Below, piece by piece: positions 51,934-60,885 of a stretch of DNA of 64,000 bases. This DNA is from Candidatus Aminicenantes bacterium UBA1061. GTDB taxonomy: Bacteria > Acidobacteriota > Aminicenantia > Aminicenantales > Saccharicenantaceae. Under the pieces are notes generated by a model. It ran no database searches. It saw nothing but the letters and a program-made list of their open reading frames with translations, and had not been told where the DNA came from. The stretch is from contig DCDG01000041.1 in the NCBI GenBank assembly GCA_002316315.1, forward strand, positions 43,737-107,736. The letters run 5' to 3'. Position 1 is the first letter of the stretch. Every line of letters starts with the position of its first letter. Position numbers and translations under genes: made by a program.

Positions 51934-53034
51934 CTATTCTAACTTCGATTTAAGCGAATATCTGATAAGAAGCTGGAAGCCTGCTTCATCTTCCTCTCGA
52001 CAGTAAAGCTTGCTCTTTTTCCAGATTTTAGGTTCACCTGGAAGCGGGATTCGGGTCAGGAATCTGCCCTGCTCATCAAAGACATCAAAAATATAATAGC
52101 CGGCCGCTGATTTTTCAAAGGTTTGGACTAGCAGCCAGCCTTGGTCATTACAGACAAAAATTCCGCAGCCGGGATGATATGCAAACCGGGAACCCTGATG
52201 ACTGGGAAGCTTTTGTTTCATTTCATTTTTTTCTTCATCTGTGATCCTGACCGGCTTATAAGCTTTTTTAACCTGTCGTATAAGCTTTCCATTATCGTCA
52301 TAGTATTCAAAGATATAGCTTTCCGGACGTGAAAAAATGACTGTATTATCAGGACCAATTTGAAAGAAAGGCGAGGACATAAAAGGGTCCAGGCCTTTTT
52401 GTGGCTCAGGTACTAAATATCTGGCCAGTTCCCCTTTAAGCTTCATTTCCTGATCAAATTTGAGCAACTTAAAAGCAGGATTATCTCCGCTCATGCCGGC
52501 TTCCAGGCCATAAATGTTTCCCCTGGCATCCAGGCTCGTTCCCAGCAGCAAATATTGCCCGACAGAAAATGAGTTTATAAAATCCCCACTAAGGCTAAAA
52601 AAAGAAATTTTCCTGGCCAGATCAGAGATCATTACTCTGTCAGCACGAATAGATATAGCCGCAGGAGTTAGCAACTCACCCGGTCCCTGACCGCGGCGGC
52701 CGAATTTCCTCATAAACATCCCGGAGCGATCATAAACAAAAACAGCGGCATCCTTTGCAGACAGAATGAAAATGTTCTCATCCTCGTCAATGTCAACGCC
52801 TTCCAGGGAAGAGAAAGCAATTTCTCCGCCGGTGCTGGCACCCCCCACCGTTAGTTCCTTTTCCAGGGTCAGGACCTGCTCTGCATACATCGGCTCGGCG
52901 GGATTTTTAATAATGGTCACTCCATTTTCCTCACTGATTGTTCCCCGCCAGGTAGCCTTTTCTTGACGGCAAGCTACGGCGACCAGAATAAAAGAGAGCA
53001 GCATGGCTAAAAGCAGGCAATTTCTTAGCTTCAT
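51934..53034 (-). CDS. Six-bladed beta-propeller lipoprotein
   Basis: A 366-residue exported protein. The ATG complementary to 53032-53034 is used (GAGGAG site eight bases upstream; the longer frame from 53055 has no such site). The signal peptide NCLLLAMLLSFILVAVAC ends at a Cys that fits a loose lipobox. The mature part repeats NHL/6-bladed-propeller wording: EGVDIDEDENIFILSAKDAAVFVYDRSG, shown as IDEDENIFILSAKDAAVFV, GRRGQGPGELLTPAAISI and the GSRFAYHPGCGIFVCN blade. Such proteins are common near TonB receptors and may bind glycans or peptides; no partner is adjacent here. It is probably on the periplasmic face of the outer membrane. Confidence 0.8.
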   Translation of the reverse strand: MKLRNCLLLAMLLSFILVAVACRQEKATWRGTISEENGVTIIKNPAEPMYAEQVLTLEKELTVGGASTGGEIAFSSLEGVDIDEDENIFILSAKDAAVFVYDRSGMFMRKFGRRGQGPGELLTPAAISIRADRVMISDLARKISFFSLSGDFINSFSVGQYLLLGTSLDARGNIYGLEAGMSGDNPAFKLLKFDQEMKLKGELARYLVPEPQKGLDPFMSSPFFQIGPDNTVIFSRPESYIFEYYDDNGKLIRQVKKAYKPVRITDEEKNEMKQKLPSHQGSRFAYHPGCGIFVCNDQGWLLVQTFEKSAAGYYIFDVFDEQGRFLTRIPLPGEPKIWKKSKLYCREEDEAGFQLLIRYSLKSKLE

Positions 53035-53137
53035 TTTGTCTCCTCTTACTATCAACTCTATTTTTTAAACCAGATAAGTATTTAGTATAAAATGCATATT
53101 AAATTCAATATAGTACCAATAAGGTCAGACAGTACAT

Positions 53138-53404
53138 CTAAAAAGTTGTTTTTTGATATTCCTTTCCAAGCATCACTAGCAAAAGAAAGGCAACGACCAA
53201 GAATACGGCTATTATCGTTCTTAATGCACCAATCCTGAGATGCGAAATTTTAAATCCACCATTCTTATCCCAGGTAGTGATACCATTTTTGGTAAGTTTG
53301 CTATAGGCCACCGAGAGAGTTATCAAATATATTATCGGGAAACCGGTTCCCAATCCATGCCACCAAACAGAATAACTACGCTTGAGAGCACTCGAAAGGG
53401 ACAC
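53138..53404 (-). CDS. Small membrane protein of unknown function
   Basis: An 88-residue frame with two hydrophobic segments (FPIIYLITLSVAYSKLTK and ALRTIIAVFLVVAFLLLVMLG) separated by a charged loop (GITTWDKNGGFKISHLR). The start is a GTG (53404) and there is no clear ribosome-binding site. It is divergent from secA with 41 bases between the starts. I do not recognise the family. The two membrane spans and the length make a real gene plausible but not certain. Confidence 0.45.
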   Translation of the reverse strand: MSLSSALKRSYSVWWHGLGTGFPIIYLITLSVAYSKLTKNGITTWDKNGGFKISHLRIGALRTIIAVFLVVAFLLLVMLGKEYQKTTF

Positions 53405-53445
53405 TCTAATTGACTTTAAGACTGCTTTCTGTTAAGAATTAGTAA

Positions 53446-56055
53446 ATGCAGAAAAGTCTTTTAAATAAGATATTCGGGACCCAGAATGAGCGGGACCTGA
53501 AAAAGCTTCATCCTTATGTCGCCGCTATAAACGCTCTTGAACCGGAAATCAGTCAACTCTCCGATGCTCAACTCAAGGCTAAAACAGCCGAATTCAAAGA
53601 AAAGCTCCGTCAGGGTGCTACTCTTGATGATATTCTGATCGAAGCTTTTGCCGTTGTCCGGGAAGCCGCCCGCCGAACAGTCAAAATGCGTCACTTTGAT
53701 GTACAGCTCATTGGTGGTCTCGTCCTTCACCAGGGAAAAATCGCCGAGATGAAAACTGGTGAAGGAAAAACCTTAGTCGCCACCCTTCCCGCCTACCTTA
53801 ATGCTCTCGAAGGCAAAGGCGTCCATATTGTTACCGTCAATGACTATCTGGCCAAAAGAGATGCTGAGTGGATGGGTCCGATCTATAAATTCCTGGGCTT
53901 GACCGTCGGTGTGATTCAGCATGACCTGAATGATGCCCAGCGCCAGATTGCTTATAATTCTGATATCACTTATGGCACCAATAATGAATTTGGTTTTGAT
54001 TACCTGCGGGACAACATGAAGTTCCGCCTGGAAGATCTGGTCCAACGAGAATTTAACTATGCCATTGTTGATGAGGTGGACAGCATCCTGATTGACGAGG
54101 CCAGAACTCCCTTGATTATTTCGGGGCCAACTCAGGAATCAACTCAGCTCTATTACCGTGTTGACAATTTTGTTCGCCGTCTGCAAAAAGATAAGCATTT
54201 TATCCTTGACGAGAAAACCAGAACAGTCACCTTGAATGAAAACGGCGTAGCTGAAGCTGAGAAATATTTTAATGTCCCGAATCTTTATGACCTTAATTAT
54301 ATGGACCTGGTTCACGCCATTAACCAGTCACTTAAAGCCCATTTTCTTTTCAAGCGCGATGTCGATTACATGGTGAAAGATGGCCAGGTCATTATCGTTG
54401 ATGAGTTTACCGGGCGCCTGATGCCTGGCCGGCGCTACAGCGATGGGCTCCATCAGTCCCTTGAGGCCAAGGAGCGGGTTAGGGTCGAAGAAGAATATCA
54501 GACTCTGGCCTCAATTACCTTCCAGAATTATTTCCGTATGTATAAAAAGCTGGCCGGCATGACCGGCACAGCTGCTACCGAAGCGGCCGAATTTCAACAC
54601 ATTTATAACCTCGACGTGATGGAGATACCTACCAATAAGCCCCTCATCCGAACTGAATACCCTGATGTCATTTACCGCATAGCCAAAGAAAAATGGGAAG
54701 CCGTTGTCCAAGAGATTATAGAGCTCAATAAAATTGGACGGCCAGTCCTGGTCGGGACTATTTCCATTGAAAAATCGGAGAACCTGAGCACTTTGCTTCG
54801 GAAGCGCAATATCAAGCATGTAGTTCTTAATGCTAAATATCACGAGATGGAAGCCCAGATTATTGCCCAGGCAGGCCGCATCGGAGCTGTAACCATCGCC
54901 ACCAACATGGCTGGGCGCGGTGTTGATATCCTTCTTGGTGGCAATCCGGAGTATATGGCCAAAGAAGCCTTGAAAAAAGCAGGCACAGATCCGACCCAAG
55001 CCTCCCCTGAACTGTATCAGCAGGCTTATGAGCAGGCATTGAAAATCACGGCTGAAGAGCACGATAAAGTCGTCTCTCTTGGCGGCTTGCATATTCTAGG
55101 CACAGAGCGTCATGAATCAAGGCGAATAGATAACCAGTTGCGAGGCCGTGCAGGCCGTCAGGGCGACCCTGGTTCTTCCCGTTTTTATCTGTCGCTTGAA
55201 GACGACCTGATGCGGATATTTGGGTCTGACCGCCTGTCTGGTTTGATGGCCCGGATAGGTATGAGCGAAGGCGTTCCCATTCAACATCCTATGGTCAGCC
55301 GGGCCATTGAGCGGGCTCAAAAGCAGGTGGAAGGCCAGAACTTCTCCATTAGAAAACACCTGCTTGAATATGACGATGTCATGAATAAGCAGCGTGAGAC
55401 AATTTACAGTCAGCGGCGGGAAATCCTCGAAGGTAAAGATCTTCGCGACTATTATTTGAATCTAATTGATAGTCTGGTCGAATGGTATCTTGACCAGCAT
55501 GCCAATAAGGATAAGCACCCGGATGACTGGGACTGGGAAGCTTTAAGACAGGCTGTTTTTTCTCAGTTTGGCTTTGATTTTAACCGGCTTAACCTTGACC
55601 GTGAATCAATTACTTATGATGAACTTTTTGAGCAATTGACTTCAGCCTTGAAAAGCCACTACGAGCAAAAAGAGCAGGTTCTTGGCCCGGAAAGAATGCG
55701 GGAATTTGAGCGTTTGATTCTCCTTCAGGTGATAGATGCTCGCTGGAAAGATCATTTGCTCGAAATGGATTACCTGAAAGAAGGTATAGGCCTGCGTGGC
55801 TATGGCCAGCGTGACCCGCTGATCGAATACAAAAAAGAAAGCTACGAGATGTTCCAGCAACTGCTTGATCGGATAGAAGAAGATGCGGTCCGCTATCTCT
55901 TCCTAATCCAACCCGTACTGGAAGAAGAACAACAGCCGCGACAGCAACAACGTGAACGTCCCCTTTATTACCAGCGACCGCAGGCTAGTGCCGCCGCCGG
56001 GGCAGTCATCAGGCAGGCCAGACCATTAATTCCGGGTAAGAAGAAAAAACGTTAA
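53446..56055 (+). CDS. secA: Preprotein translocase ATPase SecA
   Basis: Motor ATPase of the Sec export system; drives unfolded preproteins through SecYEG. The 869-residue protein has Walker A MKTGEGKTLVATL (GEGKT residues 105-109), the DEVDSILIDEARTPLIISG DEAD-like region, GMTGTAATEAAEF, TNMAGRGVDILLGGNP, and GRAGRQGDPGSSRFYLS. The C-terminal tail is basic (LIPGKKKKR) and lacks the Cys-rich zinc motif found in many SecA proteins. There is no strong Shine-Dalgarno site before the ATG at 53446. It precedes guaB by 21 bases, so the two may be co-transcribed. Confidence 0.96.
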   Translation: MQKSLLNKIFGTQNERDLKKLHPYVAAINALEPEISQLSDAQLKAKTAEFKEKLRQGATLDDILIEAFAVVREAARRTVKMRHFDVQLIGGLVLHQGKIAEMKTGEGKTLVATLPAYLNALEGKGVHIVTVNDYLAKRDAEWMGPIYKFLGLTVGVIQHDLNDAQRQIAYNSDITYGTNNEFGFDYLRDNMKFRLEDLVQREFNYAIVDEVDSILIDEARTPLIISGPTQESTQLYYRVDNFVRRLQKDKHFILDEKTRTVTLNENGVAEAEKYFNVPNLYDLNYMDLVHAINQSLKAHFLFKRDVDYMVKDGQVIIVDEFTGRLMPGRRYSDGLHQSLEAKERVRVEEEYQTLASITFQNYFRMYKKLAGMTGTAATEAAEFQHIYNLDVMEIPTNKPLIRTEYPDVIYRIAKEKWEAVVQEIIELNKIGRPVLVGTISIEKSENLSTLLRKRNIKHVVLNAKYHEMEAQIIAQAGRIGAVTIATNMAGRGVDILLGGNPEYMAKEALKKAGTDPTQASPELYQQAYEQALKITAEEHDKVVSLGGLHILGTERHESRRIDNQLRGRAGRQGDPGSSRFYLSLEDDLMRIFGSDRLSGLMARIGMSEGVPIQHPMVSRAIERAQKQVEGQNFSIRKHLLEYDDVMNKQRETIYSQRREILEGKDLRDYYLNLIDSLVEWYLDQHANKDKHPDDWDWEALRQAVFSQFGFDFNRLNLDRESITYDELFEQLTSALKSHYEQKEQVLGPERMREFERLILLQVIDARWKDHLLEMDYLKEGIGLRGYGQRDPLIEYKKESYEMFQQLLDRIEEDAVRYLFLIQPVLEEEQQPRQQQRERPLYYQRPQASAAAGAVIRQARPLIPGKKKKR

Positions 56056-56076
56056 ATCCGCCGGCAGGAGAGTTCG

Positions 56077-57537
56077 ATGCTCGAGGAGAATTTAAAAGAA
56101 GGTTTAACCTTTGACGATGTCTTAATTCTTCCCGCCAGATCAGAAGTTTTACCCTCAGAAGCTGATGTTTCTAGCTGGCTGACAAAAAATATTCCACTCA
56201 AAACGCCTATTCTAAGTTCAGCCATGGATACAGTCACCACCTCCAGGATGGCCATTTGCCTGGCCCAGCAAGGAGGCCTTGGCATTATTCACCGTAATAT
56301 GTCAGTTGAAGCCCAGGCCGAAGAAGTGGACAAAGTCAAAAGACACGAAAGCGGAATGATCGTTGAGCCCATTACACTTCGCCCACAAGATAAAATACGC
56401 CAGGCTATTGAATTGATGAGAAAATACAAAATATCAGGCCTGCCGGTGACTGATGAAAATAACAAGCTGGTCGGTATTCTAACTAACCGTGACATCAGAT
56501 TTGAGAGCAGGATGGATATTCCCGTCTCAGAAATAATGACCAGAGATCTGGTGACAGTGCCAGTCGGTACACCACTGGAGGAAGCAGAAAAACTCTTCCA
56601 CCGACATAAAGTCGAAAAAATTCTGATTGTAGATAAGGACTACTACCTGAAAGGCCTGATTACCTACAAAGATATCTTAAAAAGAATTGAGTATCCCCTG
56701 GCTTCCAAAGACAGGCTCGGACGCCTGCGAGTGGGAGCTGCCGTTGGAGTCGGGGCAGAGGTTATTGACCGGGTTTCTGCCCTGTACAAAGCAGGTTGTG
56801 ATGTTCTAATAGTTGATACCGCTCATGGTCATTCACAGCGGGTTCTCAACACTGTTAAGGAGATAAGAAAACATTTTCCTGATATTGACCTTATTGCCGG
56901 CAATATTGCCACAGCTGAAGCAGCCAAAGAATTAATGGACCTTGGCGTAGATGCAGTTAAAGTCGGTATTGGGCCTGGTTCTATTTGCACAACCAGAGTT
57001 ATCGCTGGTATCGGTGTTCCACAGATTACGGCCATTGCTGATGTTTATAAAGTCACTAGCAAGAACAAAATTCCTCTTATTGCTGATGGCGGCATCAAAT
57101 ATTCAGGCGATATTACCAAGGCCATGGCAGCTGGTGCCTCGACAGTCATGCTGGGCAATCTGCTGGCCGGAACAGATGAAGCGCCGGGCGAAGTGGTTAT
57201 TTATCAAGGCCGGGCTTATAAAATATATCGGGGGATGGGTTCACTCGAAGCCATGAAAGAAGGCAGCCGCGACCGCTATTTTCAGGATACGGTTACCGAC
57301 TCTAAACTTGTACCAGAAGGAATCGAAGGTCGGGTGCCTTTTAAGGGCAGTGCTGTCTCTATCATTCAGATGCTGGTTGGCGGCCTGAAATCAGGCATGG
57401 GCTATACTGGCTGCCGGACAATAGAGGAACTCCAGACCAAAGCCAGGTTTATCAAGATTACCCAGGCAGCCCTCCGAGAAAGCCATGTCCACAATGTAAT
57501 TATTACTAAAGAAGCCCCCAATTATCATCTGGATTGA
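56077..57537 (+). CDS. guaB: Inosine-5'-monophosphate dehydrogenase
   Basis: Oxidises IMP to XMP with NAD+, the rate-limiting step of guanine nucleotide synthesis. 486 residues. Start segment LTFDDVLILPARSEVLPSE, two CBS domains at about residues 95-210 (LRPQDKIRQAIELMRKYKIS and TVPVGTPLEEAEKLFHRHKV), the catalytic loop GIGPGSICTTRVIAGIGVPQ with the IMP-binding Cys, and the flap segment around YRGMGSLEAMKEGS. The AGGAG site before the ATG at 56077 is good. secA lies 21 bases upstream. The CBS pair is the normal regulatory module. Convergent with panD, three bases apart. Confidence 0.97.
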   Translation: MLEENLKEGLTFDDVLILPARSEVLPSEADVSSWLTKNIPLKTPILSSAMDTVTTSRMAICLAQQGGLGIIHRNMSVEAQAEEVDKVKRHESGMIVEPITLRPQDKIRQAIELMRKYKISGLPVTDENNKLVGILTNRDIRFESRMDIPVSEIMTRDLVTVPVGTPLEEAEKLFHRHKVEKILIVDKDYYLKGLITYKDILKRIEYPLASKDRLGRLRVGAAVGVGAEVIDRVSALYKAGCDVLIVDTAHGHSQRVLNTVKEIRKHFPDIDLIAGNIATAEAAKELMDLGVDAVKVGIGPGSICTTRVIAGIGVPQITAIADVYKVTSKNKIPLIADGGIKYSGDITKAMAAGASTVMLGNLLAGTDEAPGEVVIYQGRAYKIYRGMGSLEAMKEGSRDRYFQDTVTDSKLVPEGIEGRVPFKGSAVSIIQMLVGGLKSGMGYTGCRTIEELQTKARFIKITQAALRESHVHNVIITKEAPNYHLD

Positions 57538-57540
57538 TAT

Positions 57541-57900
57541 TCAATTCTTTATTTGCTTTATTCTGTTATTTTCATCCAGGAGAACAATCTTCGGTCGATG
57601 GAATTCCACCTCGACTTCTTCCAGACAGCCATAAGAAGTAATAATAATGATATCGCCCTGTTTGATTTTATGAGCTGCTGCTCCGTAAACGCCAATTTTG
57701 CCAGAGCCTGCTTTTTCTTTGATTAAATAAGTCGCCAGTCTCTCACCATTAGTCACGTTGTAAACCTCGACTCGTTCATATTCTCTAAGACCAGCGGCTG
57801 TCATCAGCTCTGAATCCAGGCCCAGGCTGCCTTCATAGTCGAGATCGCTGTCGCTAACTTTAGCCCGGTGGATTTTTGATTTAAGGTAAAGTGTTCTCAT
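57541..57900 (-). CDS. panD: Aspartate 1-decarboxylase proenzyme
   Basis: Makes beta-alanine from aspartate for pantothenate. A 119-residue proenzyme that self-cleaves at Gly24-Ser25, in the motif DYEGSLGLDSELM, to give a pyruvoyl active site. Lys/His-region KSKIHRAKV and the INGAAAH-like segment GVYGAAAHKIKQGDIIII match the family. The start overlaps the panC stop by four bases (ATGA). It completes the panB-panC-panD operon order. Confidence 0.95.
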   Translation of the reverse strand: MRTLYLKSKIHRAKVSDSDLDYEGSLGLDSELMTAAGLREYERVEVYNVTNGERLATYLIKEKAGSGKIGVYGAAAHKIKQGDIIIITSYGCLEEVEVEFHRPKIVLLDENNRIKQIKN

Positions 57901-58757
57901 TTTTCAATTACTCCAGAAATAAATCTTAAATTGTCTATTAATCTAGTCCGGCCCAAATAAACAGCCAGGGCTACCAGGGCATCGCCTTCGATGGCTTCTA
58001 AGGGATCCAGAGTTTGAAAATCAACAATCTCGACATAATCAATCCTGGTCAGCGGCTCAGCTGAAATCAAATCTATCATCTGCTGTCTTATTTTTGCTGC
58101 CCGCCTCTCGCCGTCTTTAATCAGACTTTCAACTAATTCCAGGCTCCTGTATAGCACCAACGCTGCCTTCCGTTCCTGCTGGTTTAGATAGATATTGCGA
58201 GAACTAAGAGCCAGTCCGTCTTTTTCCCTGATAAGCGGCATTGGCCTGATTTTTATGGGCAGATTCAAATCCTCAACCATTTTTTTAAGGATAATAACTT
58301 GCTGGGCGTCTTTCCAGCCAAAATAAGCTTCATCTGGCCGAATCAGGTTAAAAAGTTTCAGCACAACAGTGCACACCCCGCGAAAATGCCCTGGACGGGA
58401 ACTCCCGCAGAGTTTATTCTCCAGATCTTCAACTTTCACATAAGTCTTATAGCCAGCAGGATACATGTCATTAACTGAAGGATAGAAAATCAGATCAACC
58501 CCCTCTTTTTCCAGCAGGGCTGCATCTCGATTGAAGTCTCGTGGATAAACGTTATAGTCTTCGGCCGGCCCAAACTGCTTCGGATTGACGAAAATAGAAA
58601 CGGCCGCAATGTCATTTCCCCTCCTTGCACCTCGCACCAGACTCAGGTGCCCCTCATGGAGGTAACCCATGGTCGGAACAAAGCCGATTGTCTTTCCCGC
58701 CTTTTCCCAGTTCATTATTCTTTCCTGAAGCTCTGGCACTGTAGTAATAATTTCCAT
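57897..58757 (-). CDS. panC: Pantothenate synthetase
   Basis: Joins pantoate and beta-alanine with ATP. 286 residues. Motifs: GFVPTMGYLHEGHLSLVR (the HxGH nucleotide-binding signature), SIFVNPKQFGPAEDYNVYPR, AYFGWKDAQQV and PLIREKDGLALSSRN (KMSKS-like loop). It overlaps panD by four bases and follows panB by 37 bases. The start ATG at 58757 has only a weak GAGGG-like site. The gene trio makes pantothenate from pantoate and aspartate; panE is not in view. Confidence 0.96.
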   Translation of the reverse strand: MEIITTVPELQERIMNWEKAGKTIGFVPTMGYLHEGHLSLVRGARRGNDIAAVSIFVNPKQFGPAEDYNVYPRDFNRDAALLEKEGVDLIFYPSVNDMYPAGYKTYVKVEDLENKLCGSSRPGHFRGVCTVVLKLFNLIRPDEAYFGWKDAQQVIILKKMVEDLNLPIKIRPMPLIREKDGLALSSRNIYLNQQERKAALVLYRSLELVESLIKDGERRAAKIRQQMIDLISAEPLTRIDYVEIVDFQTLDPLEAIEGDALVALAVYLGRTRLIDNLRFISGVIEK

Positions 58758-58794
58758 GGTTAGCCCTCTTGAATTTTATTTATCTATTTTTCCC

Positions 58795-59688
58795 CTATTG
58801 GCTTTGATCATCAGTCCGGCTGAGTTTTTCCTTTAATTTCTCTATCCAATATCCAGCTATTTCTTTTTTTAGATGATAAGAATGCTCGTCATCGGGAAAC
58901 CGCCCCTGACGGACATCCGTTATATAATCATTGACAGCTTTAGAAATAATCTCGACCAAGTCAGCATATTTTTTAACAAATTTGGGCATATAGCCGGTAG
59001 AATACCCCAACATGTCATTAACAACCAGCACCTGGCCATCACAATAGGGGCCGGCACCAATGCCGATGGTCGGAATTTTTAAACTCTTTGTAATTTCTGC
59101 TGCCAATTCTTCCGGCACCGATTCCAGGACAACAGCAAATGCCCCGGCTTTTTCCAGGGCTAAAGCTCCACGATAAATTTCCTCGGCTTTTTCTCCCTCT
59201 GTCCCCTGCACTTTAAATCCACCCATTTTTCTTATTGACTGGGGAGTAAGTCCAACGTGGCCCATGACTGGAATTTCAGCTTCGACCAGGGCTTCAACCA
59301 GCTCCAATCTTCGAGGACTGGCCCCTTCCAGTTTAACAGCATCAGCTCCAGCCTCTTTAATAAAGCGGCCGGCATTGAAAATTGAATCTGCTAGGGAAAG
59401 ATGAAAAGAAAGAAAAGGCATATCACCGACCACCAACGCCCGGCGGCGGGCTCTGACCACTGCCTGCGTATGATGAATCATGACCTCCATAGTTACCGGC
59501 AGGGTAGTCTCATAACCAAGGACGGCCATGCCAACCGAATCCCCGACTAAAATAATATCAATACCGCAATCATCAAGAATCCTGGCCGTGGGGAAATCAT
59601 AAGCCGTCAGGACAGTAATTTTTTCACCTTGCTCTTTCACCCGAAAAAGGTAAGGTATAGAAACCCTCTCTTTTCCTGTTATGACCAT
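58795..59688 (-). CDS. panB: 3-methyl-2-oxobutanoate hydroxymethyltransferase
   Basis: Transfers a hydroxymethyl group to alpha-ketoisovalerate to give ketopantoate. 297 residues, a little longer than the usual 265-280. Motifs: KITVLTAYDFPTARILDDCG, LVGDSVGMAVLGYETTLPV (metal-binding region), GDMPFLSFHLS, VKLEGA, VMGHVGLTPQS and GIGAGPYCDGQVLVVNDMLG. Start has AAAGGAGA seven bases upstream. The C-terminal tail (IEKLKEKLSRTDDQSQ) is polar and may be species-specific. panC follows after 37 bases. A dNK-like gene lies 123 bases upstream. Confidence 0.96.
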   Translation of the reverse strand: MVITGKERVSIPYLFRVKEQGEKITVLTAYDFPTARILDDCGIDIILVGDSVGMAVLGYETTLPVTMEVMIHHTQAVVRARRRALVVGDMPFLSFHLSLADSIFNAGRFIKEAGADAVKLEGASPRRLELVEALVEAEIPVMGHVGLTPQSIRKMGGFKVQGTEGEKAEEIYRGALALEKAGAFAVVLESVPEELAAEITKSLKIPTIGIGAGPYCDGQVLVVNDMLGYSTGYMPKFVKKYADLVEIISKAVNDYITDVRQGRFPDDEHSYHLKKEIAGYWIEKLKEKLSRTDDQSQ

Positions 59689-59811
59689 AACATCTCCTTT
59701 CTTTATCTCCTGCCCCGGTCAATGGCTAGAAGTAAAGACTCGAGCCTGTCCAGTAGTGATGAGACCAGTCCCGGGACCCCTGAGGAGCCTCCAAGCTAGC
59801 GTATTATTTTA

Positions 59812-60486
59812 TCACCTTTTTGTTTTTTTAGCTTGAAAACTTTCCGGGACATAATAAAGGGTACCTTTGTTAAGCTTCCTAATTTGATCAATTAGATCCC
59901 AGGCCTGATCTTCCTGACTCAAATCAAGATCGTCAGCCTTAACAACCAGAAGTGGTGCCCCTTTATAGTTAAAGAAAAAATAATCATAAGCCTCAACCAG
60001 GTCCTCTAGATATTTCTCAGAAATTTTTCTCTCCAGAGGCTGACCTTCATGGTCAATTCGCTTGATAAGTGTTTTGACAGAAATTTGAAGGTAAATAACG
60101 AAATCAGGTCGCGGCACTCTTTCTGCCAGAATATTATAAATTCTTTCATAGACCAGAAGTTCATCGTCAGTTAGAGTTTGATAAGCATAGATTTTATCTT
60201 TTTCCAGCAGATAGTCGCAGATTATCCGGTCCGTGAACAGCTCACGCTGGACAAGCTGAGCCTGCTGGTGATACCGATTGGCCAGAAAAATAAGCTGCGC
60301 CAGAAAAGCTGCCCCTTCCTTTTCATTATAAAACTCCTGGAGGTAAGGATTATCGGTTCGGTCGAGGATTAATTTCCCACCTATTTTCTGGGACAGGAGA
60401 TGGGCCAGCAGAGTTTTGCGCGATTTAAACACTCCTTCAATAGCCAGATGTCTGAAGTTTATTTCTCCGCCAATATTCATCGTCAT
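59812..60486 (-). CDS. Deoxynucleoside-kinase-like protein with altered P-loop
   Basis: A 224-residue protein of the deoxynucleoside kinase (dGK/dCK/dAK) fold. Recognisable: an N-terminal P-loop region (HLAIEGVFKSRKTLLAHLL), the substrate region NPYLQEFYNEKEGAAFLAQLIF, DRIICDYLLEKDKIYA (in the place of the DRS-type motif), and PDFVIYLQISVKTLIKRI (lid region). The Walker A reads GVFKSRKT instead of GxxxxGK(S/T), so the second Gly is Arg; the lysine and Thr remain. Activity may be lost or altered. Homologues often sit beside folK or pan genes, as here. Possible role: purine or pyrimidine deoxynucleoside salvage. Confidence 0.7.
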   Translation of the reverse strand: MTMNIGGEINFRHLAIEGVFKSRKTLLAHLLSQKIGGKLILDRTDNPYLQEFYNEKEGAAFLAQLIFLANRYHQQAQLVQRELFTDRIICDYLLEKDKIYAYQTLTDDELLVYERIYNILAERVPRPDFVIYLQISVKTLIKRIDHEGQPLERKISEKYLEDLVEAYDYFFFNYKGAPLLVVKADDLDLSQEDQAWDLIDQIRKLNKGTLYYVPESFQAKKTKR

Positions 60487-60525
60487 GGTTGCCCCGGCTT
60501 TAGATAATCAATCCTCCAATTGTAT

Positions 60526-60723
60526 TTAATTTCTTGGTTCAAGAGGAATAACCAGCCAGGCAATAAGGTAAAAAAGGACCATCGGTAAAATAGCTGTCAG
60601 TAAAGCCAGGCCAACAAAAATTAGTCTGATCAGAGAGACATCCAGGTCAAAATATTCTGCCAATCCTCCACAGACACCGCCTAGCATTTTTTGTTTGGTC
60701 GAGCGGTAAAGTTTTTTTGCCAT
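60526..60723 (-). CDS. PspC-domain membrane protein
   Basis: A 65-residue protein consisting of a PspC domain: RSTKQKMLGGVCGGLAEYFDLD, given as MLGGVCGGLAEYFDLD, and a membrane span (IRLIFVGLALLTAILPMVL followed by FYLIAWLVIP). PspC partners sense envelope stress in phage-shock systems, but stand-alone PspC proteins of this size are widespread and unassigned. The ATG at 60723 has no clear strong ribosome-binding site. It precedes the dNK-like gene by 39 bases and is divergent from the AOR gene. Confidence 0.87.
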   Translation of the reverse strand: MAKKLYRSTKQKMLGGVCGGLAEYFDLDVSLIRLIFVGLALLTAILPMVLFYLIAWLVIPLEPRN

Positions 60724-60885
60724 TTTCCATTCTCAACTAACTCTGAATAAGCTTCATTTTAGCTGATCCAATTAAATTTACAACCAGAATAATCTCATTT
60801 TAGCTAACTTTGAAGCTCCCCCCTTTATTGACTGCTAACTGAGATTGTGTTATCAGTTAATTCTGTGATACTAAGGAGGTTTAGA

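Noticed and set aside
54511..55092. 193-residue minus-strand frame inside secA
   Set aside because: Antisense to conserved secA motifs; long mirror frames are expected from codon bias in highly conserved genes.
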